From Bacteroidota bacterium (lineage in GTDB: Bacteria > Bacteroidota > Bacteroidia > Chitinophagales > Chitinophagaceae), in the NCBI GenBank assembly GCA_947452905.1, contig CANGEP010000002.1, positions 1-64,000 of the forward strand: a stretch of DNA of 64,000 bases, in the 5' to 3' direction. Below are positions 8,835 through 18,802 of the stretch, in pieces. A program made the position numbers and the translations under genes. The notes beneath the pieces are model-generated. The model saw only the letters and a program-made list of their open reading frames with translations, was not told the origin of the DNA and ran no database searches. Every line of letters begins with the position of its first letter. The stretch's first letter is position 1.

Positions 8835-10253
8835 TTACTTATTAATTATCAGATTCAATTCATTATCCCAACTTGCTTTAATGTTTAATTTTTGCGACTG
8901 CAAGGTCACTTTTTCGGGCTGTAATTTGTAAGTACCATACTTGCCTGTATCCCATCTCCCATTATTATTTTCGTCTTCCAATATTTTTAATTGAAAATCT
9001 CCAGCAGGTAATTGTTCAATATTGAGTAAGTTTTGAGTAATGGGATAGCTAAATTTTATTTTATCATCCTGTGTTAAAAGTAGGATAGGATGATTCCAGT
9101 TTTGATAACCATTCAAACGAATAATACAGGAACCATATACTTCTTTGGATTTAGCTTTAAAAACAATCGTATCAGATTTAAGTAAAAAATTACCTAGGCT
9201 ATCCTTGATGGAATGCTGTGGCACTATTAAATGATATTTAGCTTTGGAGGCCCATTCATTATTTATGATAACTCTCTGTGAATTTGCGCTATCGATACTA
9301 ACACTAAAATCACTTAATGGTTTATTGAGTGTATCACAAAGTTGTATGGGGAAACTATCATTAAGATTTACAGGCGTTTCAAAGCTTAAGGCTAATTCAT
9401 GTAATAAATCTTGTTCGCTACCTTCTAAACTCCTTGTATATTTTAAGAGGGCCGAATTTTTCTTGTTATTTTTTACAATCGTACCTGATGACTTTTTCTT
9501 TTCAATTTTTTTAGCGGCTTCAAAAGCATATAGGCTAATGGTATCAGTGGCACCATTAATATGTATAGCTTCATTGAAAAAAGCAAAAAGCTTTGTGCTG
9601 TCGTCATACTTTTTATTATAATCATTAGGCAGCACAAACACATTAAAATTTGTATATGGTAAAAATTTAAATTCAAAATAACCTTTACCATTTATCTTAG
9701 TATAATAAAGGGGTTTGTTTTTAAAAATGGCAGAGTCACTACCTGTAGGATGTAATACTACTATTAAAGAACTATCCACTTTGCCAGTTTCAGCTAATTT
9801 TACAGTTCCTTTTAGTTTACCCGTATCTAAATGATCACCTGTGCTAAAAACGTAAGTAAAATTTTTGGCAGTATTACCTTCATTTACATCTTTAATCGCA
9901 TTACCAAATTGCATACTATAGGTAGTGTTAGCGGCTAATGTATCTTTTATACTAATTTTTAACACATTTAATTTAGCATCAATTAAAGGCATGTTTTTTA
10001 AACTAGGAGAAACAATTAAATTTTCTTGAATGGAACTTATATTGATATACTCGCTAAAGCCCACCCATATTTCTTTGGGTTGTACATTGAGCGCTGAATC
10101 TTTAGGTTTAGCTACTAACAAATAAGGCGCAATACTATCACGAGGCCCGCCAGTAGGGGGAACAATATTAGCACAAGCGCTCATTTGAATGGTAGTGTAA
10201 AAACCAATAAGTAGCGGTGCCCAACATAAGCCTTTTGTAAATAGCCTTTTCAT
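8835..10253 (-). CDS. lipoprotein with N-terminal Ig-like (Big_5) domain
   Basis: A 472-residue lipoprotein. The start at 10253 clears the end of the helicase gene by 10 bases and gives a signal peptide ending in a lipobox (MSAC, Cys27). The segment PPTGGPRDSIAP followed by KPKDSALNVQPKEIWVGFSEYI is the typical start of a Bacteroidota Ig-like domain protein. A later strand-rich region (about 130-260) resembles a carboxypeptidase-regulatory-like fold, and the C-terminal part contains EDENNNGRWDTGKY, a common end motif of this group. Probably attached to the outer membrane. Function unknown; why it sits between two repair genes is not evident. Confidence 0.8.
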   Translation of the reverse strand: MKRLFTKGLCWAPLLIGFYTTIQMSACANIVPPTGGPRDSIAPYLLVAKPKDSALNVQPKEIWVGFSEYINISSIQENLIVSPSLKNMPLIDAKLNVLKISIKDTLAANTTYSMQFGNAIKDVNEGNTAKNFTYVFSTGDHLDTGKLKGTVKLAETGKVDSSLIVVLHPTGSDSAIFKNKPLYYTKINGKGYFEFKFLPYTNFNVFVLPNDYNKKYDDSTKLFAFFNEAIHINGATDTISLYAFEAAKKIEKKKSSGTIVKNNKKNSALLKYTRSLEGSEQDLLHELALSFETPVNLNDSFPIQLCDTLNKPLSDFSVSIDSANSQRVIINNEWASKAKYHLIVPQHSIKDSLGNFLLKSDTIVFKAKSKEVYGSCIIRLNGYQNWNHPILLLTQDDKIKFSYPITQNLLNIEQLPAGDFQLKILEDENNNGRWDTGKYGTYKLQPEKVTLQSQKLNIKASWDNELNLIINK

Positions 10254-10263
10254 GAGTGCAAAC

Positions 10264-13200
10264 TTAGTCAGATTCTTCCAAATCGCCATTTGGTATTTCA
10301 TGTAATGCTACGGCTAATTCATTGTTTTTTACAAAATTACACCAATGACAATCTGCTTTTCCACAGCCTGTATAAAAATCTCTTGCTTGAATTTTAGTCC
10401 AAACACTTTGAATTTGTTGGGTAACCGTAGTGATATCTGCCTCCGAGATGGGGACATTAATTTTTTCAAATTCTTTCTTCTTATTGGGCTCTACAAAATC
10501 AAATTCTGCACTTGTTACTTCCCAGTTTTTAGGATGATGGTTGAGTAAAATTTTATAAAACACTGCCTGTCTCCAATAGTCACCCCCTAGAGGATTTTTT
10601 TCATTAGGGGCTTGTAGTTTTTCTCTAGCATTTTCAATATTCCCTGTTTTATAGTCTACCACGACTACTTGCTTGCCATTAAATTCAATTTTATCAATGG
10701 CGCCTTTTAAGGGAATGTCTTTTACCACCACATTGTTAATTCTATATTCAGTGGCTACTACTTTATTCCAGCTATTCACATAGGCATCGTAATAATTAAT
10801 CAAAACTGTTTCTCCTTGTTCTTTTCGATCTTTAAACTCTTGATGTGTAAACGCTTCTCTATGACGTTTCATGTAATATTCAAAATCTTGAAGGAGGGTT
10901 TGCTTGTCTGGGAATACGTTACCCGCAGCTTGCATTTTGTTAAATAATTTATGCAAAGCGTCATGAATGGCAGAGCCAAATGTAGTGGCTTCGGATTTTC
11001 CGGCAGGCACTCTAATTAAAGAATTGTAATAAAAATGTAAAGGACATTTTAGGTAATTATTAAGTGCAGTAACATTCATAGAGAACTTCTCTAATTTGGG
11101 CAAAATAAAATCGGCCTCTAATTGCTCAATCGAAGGTTTATTAGTTGTTTGTAAATGCAATAGGGTATACTGCATTTGTATCGCGGGGTCAATATTTTTT
11201 TGTTGTAAAGTTATTTCTTTGCCTTCGATTAACTCTACTATAAACTGGCTAGGTTCCGCTTCTTTGCCTGTAGCAGTAAATTCGCTAAAAGAAATTTGTA
11301 ACTGTTTCTTAGCTCTAGTAAGGGCTACATAAAACAATCGTCTCAACTCTTCTTTATCATCTCCTTTTTCTAAACTCTGTAAAATGGTGTCTGGTAATTT
11401 ATAACCTGCAGCAGCAGTACTTCTTTTTTTCTCCCAAACATGAGCATTGGTGCCAGCTAAAAAAACATGACTAAATTCTAATCCTTTACTACCATGTGTG
11501 GTTAATAAATTAACACCCATCTCACTTCCTGTGGTAACAGGTAGAGGAAGTCGAATATCCTCTTTGCGCATGAGCTCGAGCATGTCCACTAAATTTTTTA
11601 AATTTAATTGTGGATTCCGATGTGTTTCTTCTTTAATAAAATCAAAAAAAGAAGATACTATTTGTAATGATTCATTTTTATTATCTCCATGTAAAATGGA
11701 TGGAATGATACCGGTGCTTTGTAAAACCAATTCAATTAAATTAAGCAGTGTTACATTGGATACTGCTTCAATTAAACCTTCTAATACTTTAACGGCTTTG
11801 GCTACTTCTTGTAATCCTCCTTCTGCAAATAAACTTCCTTGTACTTCCTTGGTTTTATCGTTCAATACTTGTCTATAGCTTTGTGCTGCAGCACTATATT
11901 TTTGTTGATTGGCTTCAACGGTTAGCGTTGCAATTGTTATCGCCGAAATACCCCACCATTTAAAGTGTAAAATTTCAAATAACTTATCGGCTCCTTCATT
12001 AGGATGATCCATTTCGCAGGCCAAATAATCTAAAATTTTAATGATCTGTTGAATTAAAATCTGGTCAAATAAATTGGCTGTTTTTTTGGTGTAAATTGGA
12101 ATGTTTTTTTGTTGCAAAAAGTGCGCAATTTCGGCACCATATTTATGTTCTTTATAGAGTACCGCTATTTCATTGGGCGCTACACCACTATTTACTAATT
12201 GACAAATTTGCTCACTAATACCCATCATTTCAGCAGCGGGGTCCTTATAACTGATAATAGTTGGCTGCTCTGTAATGTTCTTATTTTCTGGAAGAGAGGC
12301 AATTAAATTTTTACTTAGTCCTTGTATTTGTGAAACCAATCTTTTTTGATTGTTATTGATAAGAGTTGAAGAAGCGTTTAGAATTGGCTGTGTGGAGCGA
12401 TAGTTATTTTCTAAAACAATCGTTAATAAATCTTGTTGGTATCTATGTTGATATTGCAACATATTCTCCACATTAGCCCCTTGGAAGCGATAAATACTTT
12501 GATCGTCATCACCCACTACAAATAAATTGGGTTGTTCCCAGTAGTCCACTAATAGTTGTACTAGTTCATTTTGTGTTCCACTGGTGTCTTGGTATTCGTC
12601 TACTAAAATGTATAAAAATCTTTCTTGGTATTGGGCAAGCACATTTTTATTTTCTTTAAAAACTCCTAATACCCATATAATCATATCGTCAAAATCATAT
12701 CTGTTGTGTTGCAACATTAGGCCTTGATAATGATCAAAAGCTTGAACGGCTGCTTTAAGCTTACCCATTTTTTCTATCTCTGCATCTACTAATCCTTGCT
12801 TTAAAGTTCCCGCTTCAAATTGTTTGTATTTTTTCTTATACACAAACTCATCTCTAAAAGGGATATCGGCAATGTATTGTTCTATTTGTTTTGTTAAAAA
12901 GGGCACTGTCCAGCCTTCTTTTTTCATGGCACTAAATAATCTACTCAGATTATTCATTTCGTAATATTTATCGCCTCTGTATCTTTTTAAGGGATTGGTT
13001 TTATCAAAGCTGTCTATAAGCTTTTTTAACAATTCAATTTTTTCTAATTCTGAAATTGGATCCAAGCTTTGTTTATCAAACAAAGAAAGATTGTCTTGAA
13101 TGATATCGTTACAAAAAGAGTGAAATGTAAGTATGTTTACTTTATAGGCACTGGTGCCAATAAAATTCACCAATCTTTTTCGCATGGCAATGGCACCTGC

Positions 13201-13416
13201 GTCGGTGTAAGTTAAACATAGTATACTTTCAGGTGGGGTATCAGTTTCTAATAAAATTTTTCCAATTCTAGCACCTAAAATTTGTGTTTTGCCTGTTCCA
13301 GGTCCTGCTATTACCATTACGGGTCCTTCAATGGTGTCCACTGCTAGCTTCTGTGGTTCGTTTAACCCAGCATAAATTTTTTCAAATGCCTTTAGCTGCT
13401 CCCCTTTTGTAATCAT
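10264..13416 (-). CDS. UvrD/Rep-type ATP-dependent helicase with C-terminal PD-(D/E)XK nuclease
   Basis: A 1050-residue superfamily 1 helicase. Walker A is AGPGTGKT (37-44), the Walker B motif is VDEYQDTS, and GDDDQSIYRFQGA and LTTHGSKGLEFSHVF are further SF1A motifs. From about residue 780 a PD-(D/E)XK nuclease module follows: NYLKCPLHFYYN, FGSAIHDALH, VVVDYKTGN with the catalytic Asp and Lys, and a final CGKADCHWC. The Cys set fits the iron-sulfur staple of AddB/Cas4-type nucleases. The design is that of AdnA/AdnB or RecB-like end-processing enzymes in double-strand break repair. No partner subunit is encoded next to it; recR lies two genes downstream. Confidence 0.9.
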   Translation of the reverse strand: MITKGEQLKAFEKIYAGLNEPQKLAVDTIEGPVMVIAGPGTGKTQILGARIGKILLETDTPPESILCLTYTDAGAIAMRKRLVNFIGTSAYKVNILTFHSFCNDIIQDNLSLFDKQSLDPISELEKIELLKKLIDSFDKTNPLKRYRGDKYYEMNNLSRLFSAMKKEGWTVPFLTKQIEQYIADIPFRDEFVYKKKYKQFEAGTLKQGLVDAEIEKMGKLKAAVQAFDHYQGLMLQHNRYDFDDMIIWVLGVFKENKNVLAQYQERFLYILVDEYQDTSGTQNELVQLLVDYWEQPNLFVVGDDDQSIYRFQGANVENMLQYQHRYQQDLLTIVLENNYRSTQPILNASSTLINNNQKRLVSQIQGLSKNLIASLPENKNITEQPTIISYKDPAAEMMGISEQICQLVNSGVAPNEIAVLYKEHKYGAEIAHFLQQKNIPIYTKKTANLFDQILIQQIIKILDYLACEMDHPNEGADKLFEILHFKWWGISAITIATLTVEANQQKYSAAAQSYRQVLNDKTKEVQGSLFAEGGLQEVAKAVKVLEGLIEAVSNVTLLNLIELVLQSTGIIPSILHGDNKNESLQIVSSFFDFIKEETHRNPQLNLKNLVDMLELMRKEDIRLPLPVTTGSEMGVNLLTTHGSKGLEFSHVFLAGTNAHVWEKKRSTAAAGYKLPDTILQSLEKGDDKEELRRLFYVALTRAKKQLQISFSEFTATGKEAEPSQFIVELIEGKEITLQQKNIDPAIQMQYTLLHLQTTNKPSIEQLEADFILPKLEKFSMNVTALNNYLKCPLHFYYNSLIRVPAGKSEATTFGSAIHDALHKLFNKMQAAGNVFPDKQTLLQDFEYYMKRHREAFTHQEFKDRKEQGETVLINYYDAYVNSWNKVVATEYRINNVVVKDIPLKGAIDKIEFNGKQVVVVDYKTGNIENAREKLQAPNEKNPLGGDYWRQAVFYKILLNHHPKNWEVTSAEFDFVEPNKKKEFEKINVPISEADITTVTQQIQSVWTKIQARDFYTGCGKADCHWCNFVKNNELAVALHEIPNGDLEESD

Positions 13417-13482
13417 ATGCTAAAATTACTTGGTTTCTTTTTAAAAAGAGAACAAATGAGCTCATTCCTTGTTATAGTATTT

Positions 13483-13956
13483 ATGTCAAAAGTTTATAAT
13501 CTTCACACCGTTCAGCATTTACCAATTTCCTTAGCCGAAGCTTGGGATTTTTTTAGTAGCCCTGCAAATTTGGCTAAAATCACCCCTCCGCATATGGGGT
13601 TTACTATAATAAGTGAACACCATGGCGAAAAAATGTATCCTGGGCAGATTATTGAATACAAAGTGACCCCCTTACTTGGCATCCCTTTGTATTGGATGAC
13701 TGAGATCACTCATGTTCAAGAGGGCAAATATTTTGTAGATGAACAGCGGTTTGGCCCTTACAGCCTTTGGCACCATCAACATCATTTTACGCCTATTGAT
13801 GGGGGTGTTCGTATGGAAGATATAGTTCATTACAAAATTCCATTGGGCTTTTTGGGGGATATTGCCAATACTATTATGGTCAAAAAGCAATTACAAGGAA
13901 TTTTTGATTATCGTTTTAAGGCAGTTGAGGGAAAATGGGGTGCTTACAAGCCTTAG
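13483..13956 (+). CDS. SRPBCC family protein
   Basis: A 157-residue protein starting MSKVYNLHTVQHLPISLAEAWDFFSSP. I chose the ATG at 13483 because the upstream extension is not conserved-looking and overlaps the divergent helicase promoter region. The N-terminal strand followed by AWDFFSSPANLAKITPP is typical of START/Bet v1-like (SRPBCC) proteins, small hydrophobic ligand binders. The ending, HYKIPLGFLGDIANTIMVKKQLQGIFDYR, corresponds to the long C-terminal helix of that fold. Ligand and role are unknown. It stands alone between a divergent helicase and kup. Confidence 0.85.
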   Translation: MSKVYNLHTVQHLPISLAEAWDFFSSPANLAKITPPHMGFTIISEHHGEKMYPGQIIEYKVTPLLGIPLYWMTEITHVQEGKYFVDEQRFGPYSLWHHQHHFTPIDGGVRMEDIVHYKIPLGFLGDIANTIMVKKQLQGIFDYRFKAVEGKWGAYKP

Positions 13957-14051
13957 TTTTGAGGACTAGAAAATATTTATAAAATACTTAGTAGGTAAAA
14001 CACTTTGTTTATATAATTTTTATAAACTTTGTTCTCAATCTAAAAGCATCC

Positions 14052-16040
14052 ATGGCACACACGACTAGTGGACATACCCACAAACTTTCGGTAGCTGGTT
14101 TAATTGTAACATTAGGTATTATTTACGGTGATATTGGTACTTCTCCTTTGTATGTATTTGGAGCCATTATTAATAGTGCCATTAAAGGAAATAATCCAGT
14201 TAATAACGAACTCATCTATGGAGCCATCTCCTGTGTGTTTTGGACACTCACTTTACAAACCACTTTTAAATATGTTTTTTTAACACTGCGTGCTGACAAT
14301 AGAGGGGAGGGTGGAATATTTTCTTTATTTGCCTTAGTTCGTCGATATGTAAAATGGATTTATGTGCCAGCCATTATTGGTGCGGCCATGTTATTAGCAG
14401 ACGGAATGATAACACCTCCTATTTCAGTATCCTCGGCCATTGAAGGATTAAAAGATGTAAAAGGGTTGGAAACCATTTTTGTTCCGGGCAATAATATAAC
14501 GGTAGGGGTGGTACTAACTATTATCTCTCTTTTATTTTTCTTTCAAAGATTTGGTACTAAAATTATTGGTTTTGCTTTTGGTCCCATAATGCTTATTTGG
14601 TTTTCCATGATTTTGGTTTTAGGGCTAAGTCAAGTGATACAAAATGTAGGCATTTTGCAATCTATTAATCCCTATTATGCTTATGAATTATTAACGCACT
14701 ATCCTAAAGGCTTTTGGTTATTAGGTGCGGTGTTCTTGTGTACAACAGGAGCCGAAGCTTTGTATAGTGATTTAGGACATTGTGGACGTCAAAATATTCA
14801 GGTAAGTTGGATGTTTGTAAAAGTGGCACTGGTAATGAGTTATATGGGACAAGGTGCTTGGTTATTGAATCATTTAAATGAAGCAGTAACTGGCGTAAAT
14901 CCGTTTTTTGAATTAATGCCTCATTGGTTTTTATTACCCGGTATTGGTATAGCTACAGTGGCTACTATCATTGCTTCACAGGCTTTAATAAGCGGCTCAT
15001 TTACCCTAATTAACGAAGCCATTAGTTTAAATTTTTGGCCTCGTGTAACCGTTAAATTTCCTACCGATCAAAAAGGACAAATTTATATTCCAAGTTTGAA
15101 TTTTATTTTATGGGCAGGTTGTGTAACAATGCTTTTGTATTTTAAGAAAAGTGATAATATGCAAGCGGCTTATGGCTTCTCTATTATCATTACCATGATT
15201 ATGACTACCATGTTGATGAACTTTTACATGCTTAATGTAAAAAGATGGGGACAGGGAATCGTAGCCATTATTATTTTAATTTTTACAATTGTAGAGTTCT
15301 CTTTCTTTGCTGCGAATATTGTTAAAATTCACGAAGCGGCTATTACGTTTGTATTTTCTTTAAGCATGATTTTTGTAATGATGATTTGGCATCGTGCAAG
15401 AAAAATAGCCAATCGTTATTTGGACTTTGTAAAAATCAAAGATTATTTAGCGCCCATGACAGAACTTAGTTCTGACAAGGATATGCCTAAATATGCAACC
15501 CATTTGGTGTATTTAACAAAGGCCAATAATCATAGAGAGATTGAACACCGTATCATTGATTCTATTTTAAATCGTAAACCCAAACGTGCCGATATTTATT
15601 GGTTTATTCATATTGATCGTACCGATTCCCCTTATGGTATGGAATATAGTATTCGTGAGTTGGTAGATGACAAAGTAATGCGTGTAGACTTTAAATTAGG
15701 ATTTAGAATTCAACCAAGAGTAAATGTTCTCTTTAAAAAAGTGATGCAAGAGTTAAATGAATCGCATGAATTAGGAATTTACAGTAAGTATGAATCTTTA
15801 AAAAGCAAAGATTTTCACGCCGATATCACTTATGTAATAATTGAAAGCTTCTTTAGTATCGAGAATGAATTATCTATTAGAGAAGACTTTATTATGGACG
15901 TATACTTTAATATCAAGCAATTGTCTCAAAGTGATCAAAAGGCATTTGGATTAGACAACGACATGACAGTGGTAGAGCATGTGCCTCTTATTATTAAAGC
16001 CAACGAGAATCTGCCTTTAAAACGTATTTACGAAAACTAA
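14052..16040 (+). CDS. kup: KUP-family potassium uptake protein
   Basis: A 662-residue membrane protein opening with SVAGLIVTLGIIYGDIGTSPLYV, the family signature. About 12 hydrophobic segments follow, with GAEALYSDLGHCG in the middle, and then a cytoplasmic C-terminal domain from about residue 470. Kup proteins import K+ with protons. The length is normal and no defect is visible. The stop codon directly abuts the stop of the convergent glycosidase gene with no base between, so any termination signal must lie within the opposite gene. Confidence 0.95.
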   Translation: MAHTTSGHTHKLSVAGLIVTLGIIYGDIGTSPLYVFGAIINSAIKGNNPVNNELIYGAISCVFWTLTLQTTFKYVFLTLRADNRGEGGIFSLFALVRRYVKWIYVPAIIGAAMLLADGMITPPISVSSAIEGLKDVKGLETIFVPGNNITVGVVLTIISLLFFFQRFGTKIIGFAFGPIMLIWFSMILVLGLSQVIQNVGILQSINPYYAYELLTHYPKGFWLLGAVFLCTTGAEALYSDLGHCGRQNIQVSWMFVKVALVMSYMGQGAWLLNHLNEAVTGVNPFFELMPHWFLLPGIGIATVATIIASQALISGSFTLINEAISLNFWPRVTVKFPTDQKGQIYIPSLNFILWAGCVTMLLYFKKSDNMQAAYGFSIIITMIMTTMLMNFYMLNVKRWGQGIVAIIILIFTIVEFSFFAANIVKIHEAAITFVFSLSMIFVMMIWHRARKIANRYLDFVKIKDYLAPMTELSSDKDMPKYATHLVYLTKANNHREIEHRIIDSILNRKPKRADIYWFIHIDRTDSPYGMEYSIRELVDDKVMRVDFKLGFRIQPRVNVLFKKVMQELNESHELGIYSKYESLKSKDFHADITYVIIESFFSIENELSIREDFIMDVYFNIKQLSQSDQKAFGLDNDMTVVEHVPLIIKANENLPLKRIYEN

Positions 16041-17504
16041 TTAAAGCGAAGTCATTGGGGAAAGCTGATTTTGTAATCCCACAGCTACAATCCAATACTC
16101 TGCGTCTTGTTTTTTGTTTATTCCCAGTGCGGATAAATTAATAAACTTACTATCAGCTGGCAAAACGGCTTCCACTGAGTATTTGTTTTGATAACGTTGT
16201 AAGATGGCTAATTGCTTTACTGGCGTTTTAGTTGAAATATTTATTTCGTAGGACAAGGCCGACTTTTTATTGACCAAGGGAGCCTCCACTTGGTATTGCA
16301 CTAACCATGGCATAGTAGGTTGCAATGCAGGTTTTACATAAAAATGATTTTGTAAAGTATCGTTCCAGCCATTAGGATTATTTTTAAATGTATTACTACT
16401 AAAATAGGCACTACCCTTAGTGTTTGGAAGAGCTCTTAATTTATTTATTTGATAAGGTATTTCGTTTTTATCTTTCCAATTAGTGGTGGTGCCTGCTCTA
16501 TATATTCCATGTCCGATATACAAATTTCTATTAATGGCATGATTGTTCCACCAATTCACCAATTCGTCGTAATCGGCTAGGGCATGTCCATGTTCCCAAT
16601 ACAATTGTGGAATTACATAGTCTACCCATCCTTTTTTCATCCAAAGCATTATGTCAGCGTATAAATCATCATAGTTAGTTACTCCGGCTTTTGTCATACT
16701 ACCTTCGGGATCTTTTGATTTATTTCGCCATACACCAAAGGGGCTGATACCTAGTTGAACACCAGGTTTAATGCTATGAATAGTTTGCGAAATTTGTTTA
16801 ATAATGGTATCGCAATTAGATCTTCTCCAATCATCTTTAGAAAGCCCTCTGTTAAGTTTTTTATAAGTAACCTCGTCGTTAAATTCTTTTCCTGGAATTT
16901 TATATGGATAAAAATAATCGTCCAAGTGAATGGCATCAATATCATACCTAGTTACCAAATCTCTCACCACACGGTTGGTATGTTGCCAAACTTCTGGAAG
17001 TCCAGGGTTGAATAATTTTTTATCGCCATAAGTTATAAACCAGTCAGGATGTGTTTTGGTAAGATGCAAAGGAGAAATGCTTGATTTATTAATATCAAAT
17101 ACAGCTCTATAAGGATTGATCCAAGCATGAAACTCCATACCTCTTTTATGGGTTTCTGCAATCATGAAATTCAAAGGATCATAAAAAGGGTTAGGGGGTA
17201 ATCCTTGCTTTCCCATTAAATATTCACTCCAAGGCTCTAAGGTAGAAGGGTAAAGGGCATCTCCGGCTGGTCTTACTTGCATGATTATTGCATTTAAGCC
17301 ATTTTTTTGATGCATGTCTAGTAGTGCAATAAATTCTCTTTTCTGATCTTCATTTGATAAGCCTTTTTTACTAGGCCAATCAATATTCACCACCGTGGCA
17401 ATCCATACAGCTCGAAATTCAAATACATTTTTGTCAGAGAGGTTGGGTTGTGCACTAGTATATAAGGTGCTCAACACTAACAACAGACATACCAAATATT
17501 TCAT
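16041..17504 (-). CDS. GHL10-family (DUF187) glycoside hydrolase-like secreted protein
   Basis: A 487-residue protein with a signal peptide (MKYLVCLLLVLSTLYTSAQ). The catalytic barrel starts with FRAVWIATVVNIDWP and includes NAIIMQVRPAGDALYPS, MEFHAWINPYRA, IDAIHLDDYFYPY and WVDYVIPQLYWEHG. These are the conserved strands of the GHL10/YngK family of predicted glycosidases acting on peptidoglycan-like or other glycans. About 60-90 residues after the barrel look like an Ig-type domain. It is the last gene of the gcvH-vanZ-marR-GHL10 run, 4 bases after marR. The substrate is unproven. Confidence 0.9.
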   Translation of the reverse strand: MKYLVCLLLVLSTLYTSAQPNLSDKNVFEFRAVWIATVVNIDWPSKKGLSNEDQKREFIALLDMHQKNGLNAIIMQVRPAGDALYPSTLEPWSEYLMGKQGLPPNPFYDPLNFMIAETHKRGMEFHAWINPYRAVFDINKSSISPLHLTKTHPDWFITYGDKKLFNPGLPEVWQHTNRVVRDLVTRYDIDAIHLDDYFYPYKIPGKEFNDEVTYKKLNRGLSKDDWRRSNCDTIIKQISQTIHSIKPGVQLGISPFGVWRNKSKDPEGSMTKAGVTNYDDLYADIMLWMKKGWVDYVIPQLYWEHGHALADYDELVNWWNNHAINRNLYIGHGIYRAGTTTNWKDKNEIPYQINKLRALPNTKGSAYFSSNTFKNNPNGWNDTLQNHFYVKPALQPTMPWLVQYQVEAPLVNKKSALSYEINISTKTPVKQLAILQRYQNKYSVEAVLPADSKFINLSALGINKKQDAEYWIVAVGLQNQLSPMTSL

Positions 17505-17508
17505 CTAC

Positions 17509-17970
17509 TTATTTATTTTCTTTTTCGATTCGAAGCTTATCCAAAATACTATTTAAGGTAGAGGCTTCTTTATCAGATACGCCTTTTAATATAGCATCTA
17601 TCTGATCATTAAATTGATCTAATCTTTCTAATAATTGTATTCCTTTTTTGGAAAGGGTAACATCCACTAAACGCTTGTCAAATTTACAACTAGATTTTTC
17701 TACTAGTTCTTTCACCACTAAGCGATCAACAATTCTGCTGGTGTCGCTCATTTTATCTAGCATTCTTGCTCTGATTTGTAAGGTGCTAAGTGGTTTTTCG
17801 CTACCTCTTAAAATTCTTAGTATATTATATTGTTGTTGCGTAATATCTTCGTTAGCTAAAATTTTTCCAATTTTTTCGTTAAGCCAATTAGCTGTATACA
17901 ACAAATTAATTCCCATTTTTTGAAATTCATTTCTAAAATTTGATTGTTGTATATCTTTTTCTATTCCCAT
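17509..17970 (-). CDS. MarR family transcriptional regulator
   Basis: A 153-residue winged-helix protein: an N-terminal helix, TQQQYNILRILRGSEKPLST, the recognition region MLDKMSDTSRIVDRLVVKELVEK, the wing CKFDKRLVDVTLSKKG and a C-terminal dimerisation helix. MarR regulators bind palindromes near their own promoters and respond to small ligands. Its start codon overlaps the vanZ stop by one base (TAATG), so translation is coupled. The downstream glycosidase gene follows by 4 bases. Effector and targets cannot be read from the sequence. Confidence 0.9.
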   Translation of the reverse strand: MGIEKDIQQSNFRNEFQKMGINLLYTANWLNEKIGKILANEDITQQQYNILRILRGSEKPLSTLQIRARMLDKMSDTSRIVDRLVVKELVEKSSCKFDKRLVDVTLSKKGIQLLERLDQFNDQIDAILKGVSDKEASTLNSILDKLRIEKENK

Positions 17971-18356
17971 TAGCTTACTTTGAATAATTTAGTTTGCATG
18001 ACGGTGAAAAAAGGCATGGCTAATATTGCGCCCAAAGCGTCTGCTAACATGTCTTTCACTTCGAAACCTCTGCTAGGCACAAAATATTTTTGATAGTATT
18101 CCATTGCTATGCCATAAACGATACAAAATATCATCACTAATGCTTTTGCTCTTACAGATTTGAGATTTGTATTTTTTGAATATTCAAAATGTACAAAAAA
18201 TGACAATGCTAATGAGCCAAAAAGTACAACATGCACCAATTTATCAATAGGGAAATCGCCAAACCATTTAGCGTGATTGGAAAAACTAGATCCTGGTAAA
18301 CTGAGTAGCACAAACACTAAAATTATTTCACCAATTACCCAACTGATAGTTTTCAT
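17970..18356 (-). CDS. VanZ family membrane protein
   Basis: A 128-residue protein with four hydrophobic segments and the VanZ-like motif KLVHVVLFGSLAL (the Asp-Lys-x-x-His start of helix 2), then a conserved helix with YGIAMEYYQKYFVPSRGFEVKDMLADALGA. The ATG at 18356 is used; a GTG at 18398 in the same frame would overlap gcvH by 29 bases. VanZ-like proteins are small integral membrane proteins, some linked to glycopeptide resistance; the role here is unknown. It is placed between gcvH and a MarR gene with overlapping or close ends, suggesting one transcript. Confidence 0.88.
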   Translation of the reverse strand: MKTISWVIGEIILVFVLLSLPGSSFSNHAKWFGDFPIDKLVHVVLFGSLALSFFVHFEYSKNTNLKSVRAKALVMIFCIVYGIAMEYYQKYFVPSRGFEVKDMLADALGAILAMPFFTVMQTKLFKVS

Positions 18357-18369
18357 AAATAGGGTTGGC

Positions 18370-18747
18370 TTAGTGTACCAACTTTGCGTAAGCTTCACTT
18401 GTTAATAGGCTTTCTACTTCTGAAGGATTATCAACGCTTACCTTTACCATCCAACCAGCACCATATGGATCTGTGTTAACTAATTCTGGTTGACCTGCTA
18501 GGGCTGGGTTTACTTCTAGTAAAGTTCCTGCTACAGGTAAGAATAAATCACTTACTGTTTTAACCGCTTCTACTGTTCCAAAAACTGCTTCTGCCGCTAA
18601 TGCTTTGCCTACTGTATTAATATCTATATAAACAATATCTCCTAACTCGCCTTGAGCGAAATCGGTAATGCCAATAGTGGCAGTATTTCCTTCTAATTTA
18701 ATCCACTCATGATCTTTAGTGTAACGTAGGTCGGCTGGGAATTGCAT
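18370..18747 (-). CDS. gcvH: glycine cleavage system H protein
   Basis: A 125-residue lipoyl carrier protein, [10 protein letters not shown] at the start and [13 protein letters not shown] with the lipoylated Lys63. It shuttles the aminomethyl group between the P, T and L proteins of the glycine cleavage complex. gcvT is encoded about 11 kb away on the other strand; gcvP is not in the window. Upstream, a TTG, a 20-base spacer and AATCTTTG (one mismatch from TAnnTTTG) form a fair promoter. It is first in a run with vanZ, marR and a glycosidase. Confidence 0.97.
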   Translation of the reverse strand: MQFPADLRYTKDHEWIKLEGNTATIGITDFAQGELGDIVYIDINTVGKALAAEAVFGTVEAVKTVSDLFLPVAGTLLEVNPALAGQPELVNTDPYGAGWMVKVSVDNPSEVESLLTSEAYAKLVH

Positions 18748-18802
18748 AGGTTGTTTTTTTATTGTTGCAAAGATTCGTAAAAATCGCTAAAAAACCAATC
18801 GC

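Noticed and set aside
9244..9621. A 125-codon open frame on the plus strand inside the Ig-like lipoprotein gene
   Set aside because: It is antisense to a well-supported gene, has no family features, and its composition is that of a reverse-strand shadow.
11498..11878. A 126-codon open frame on the plus strand inside the helicase-nuclease gene
   Set aside because: Antisense to conserved helicase motifs; no independent coding evidence.
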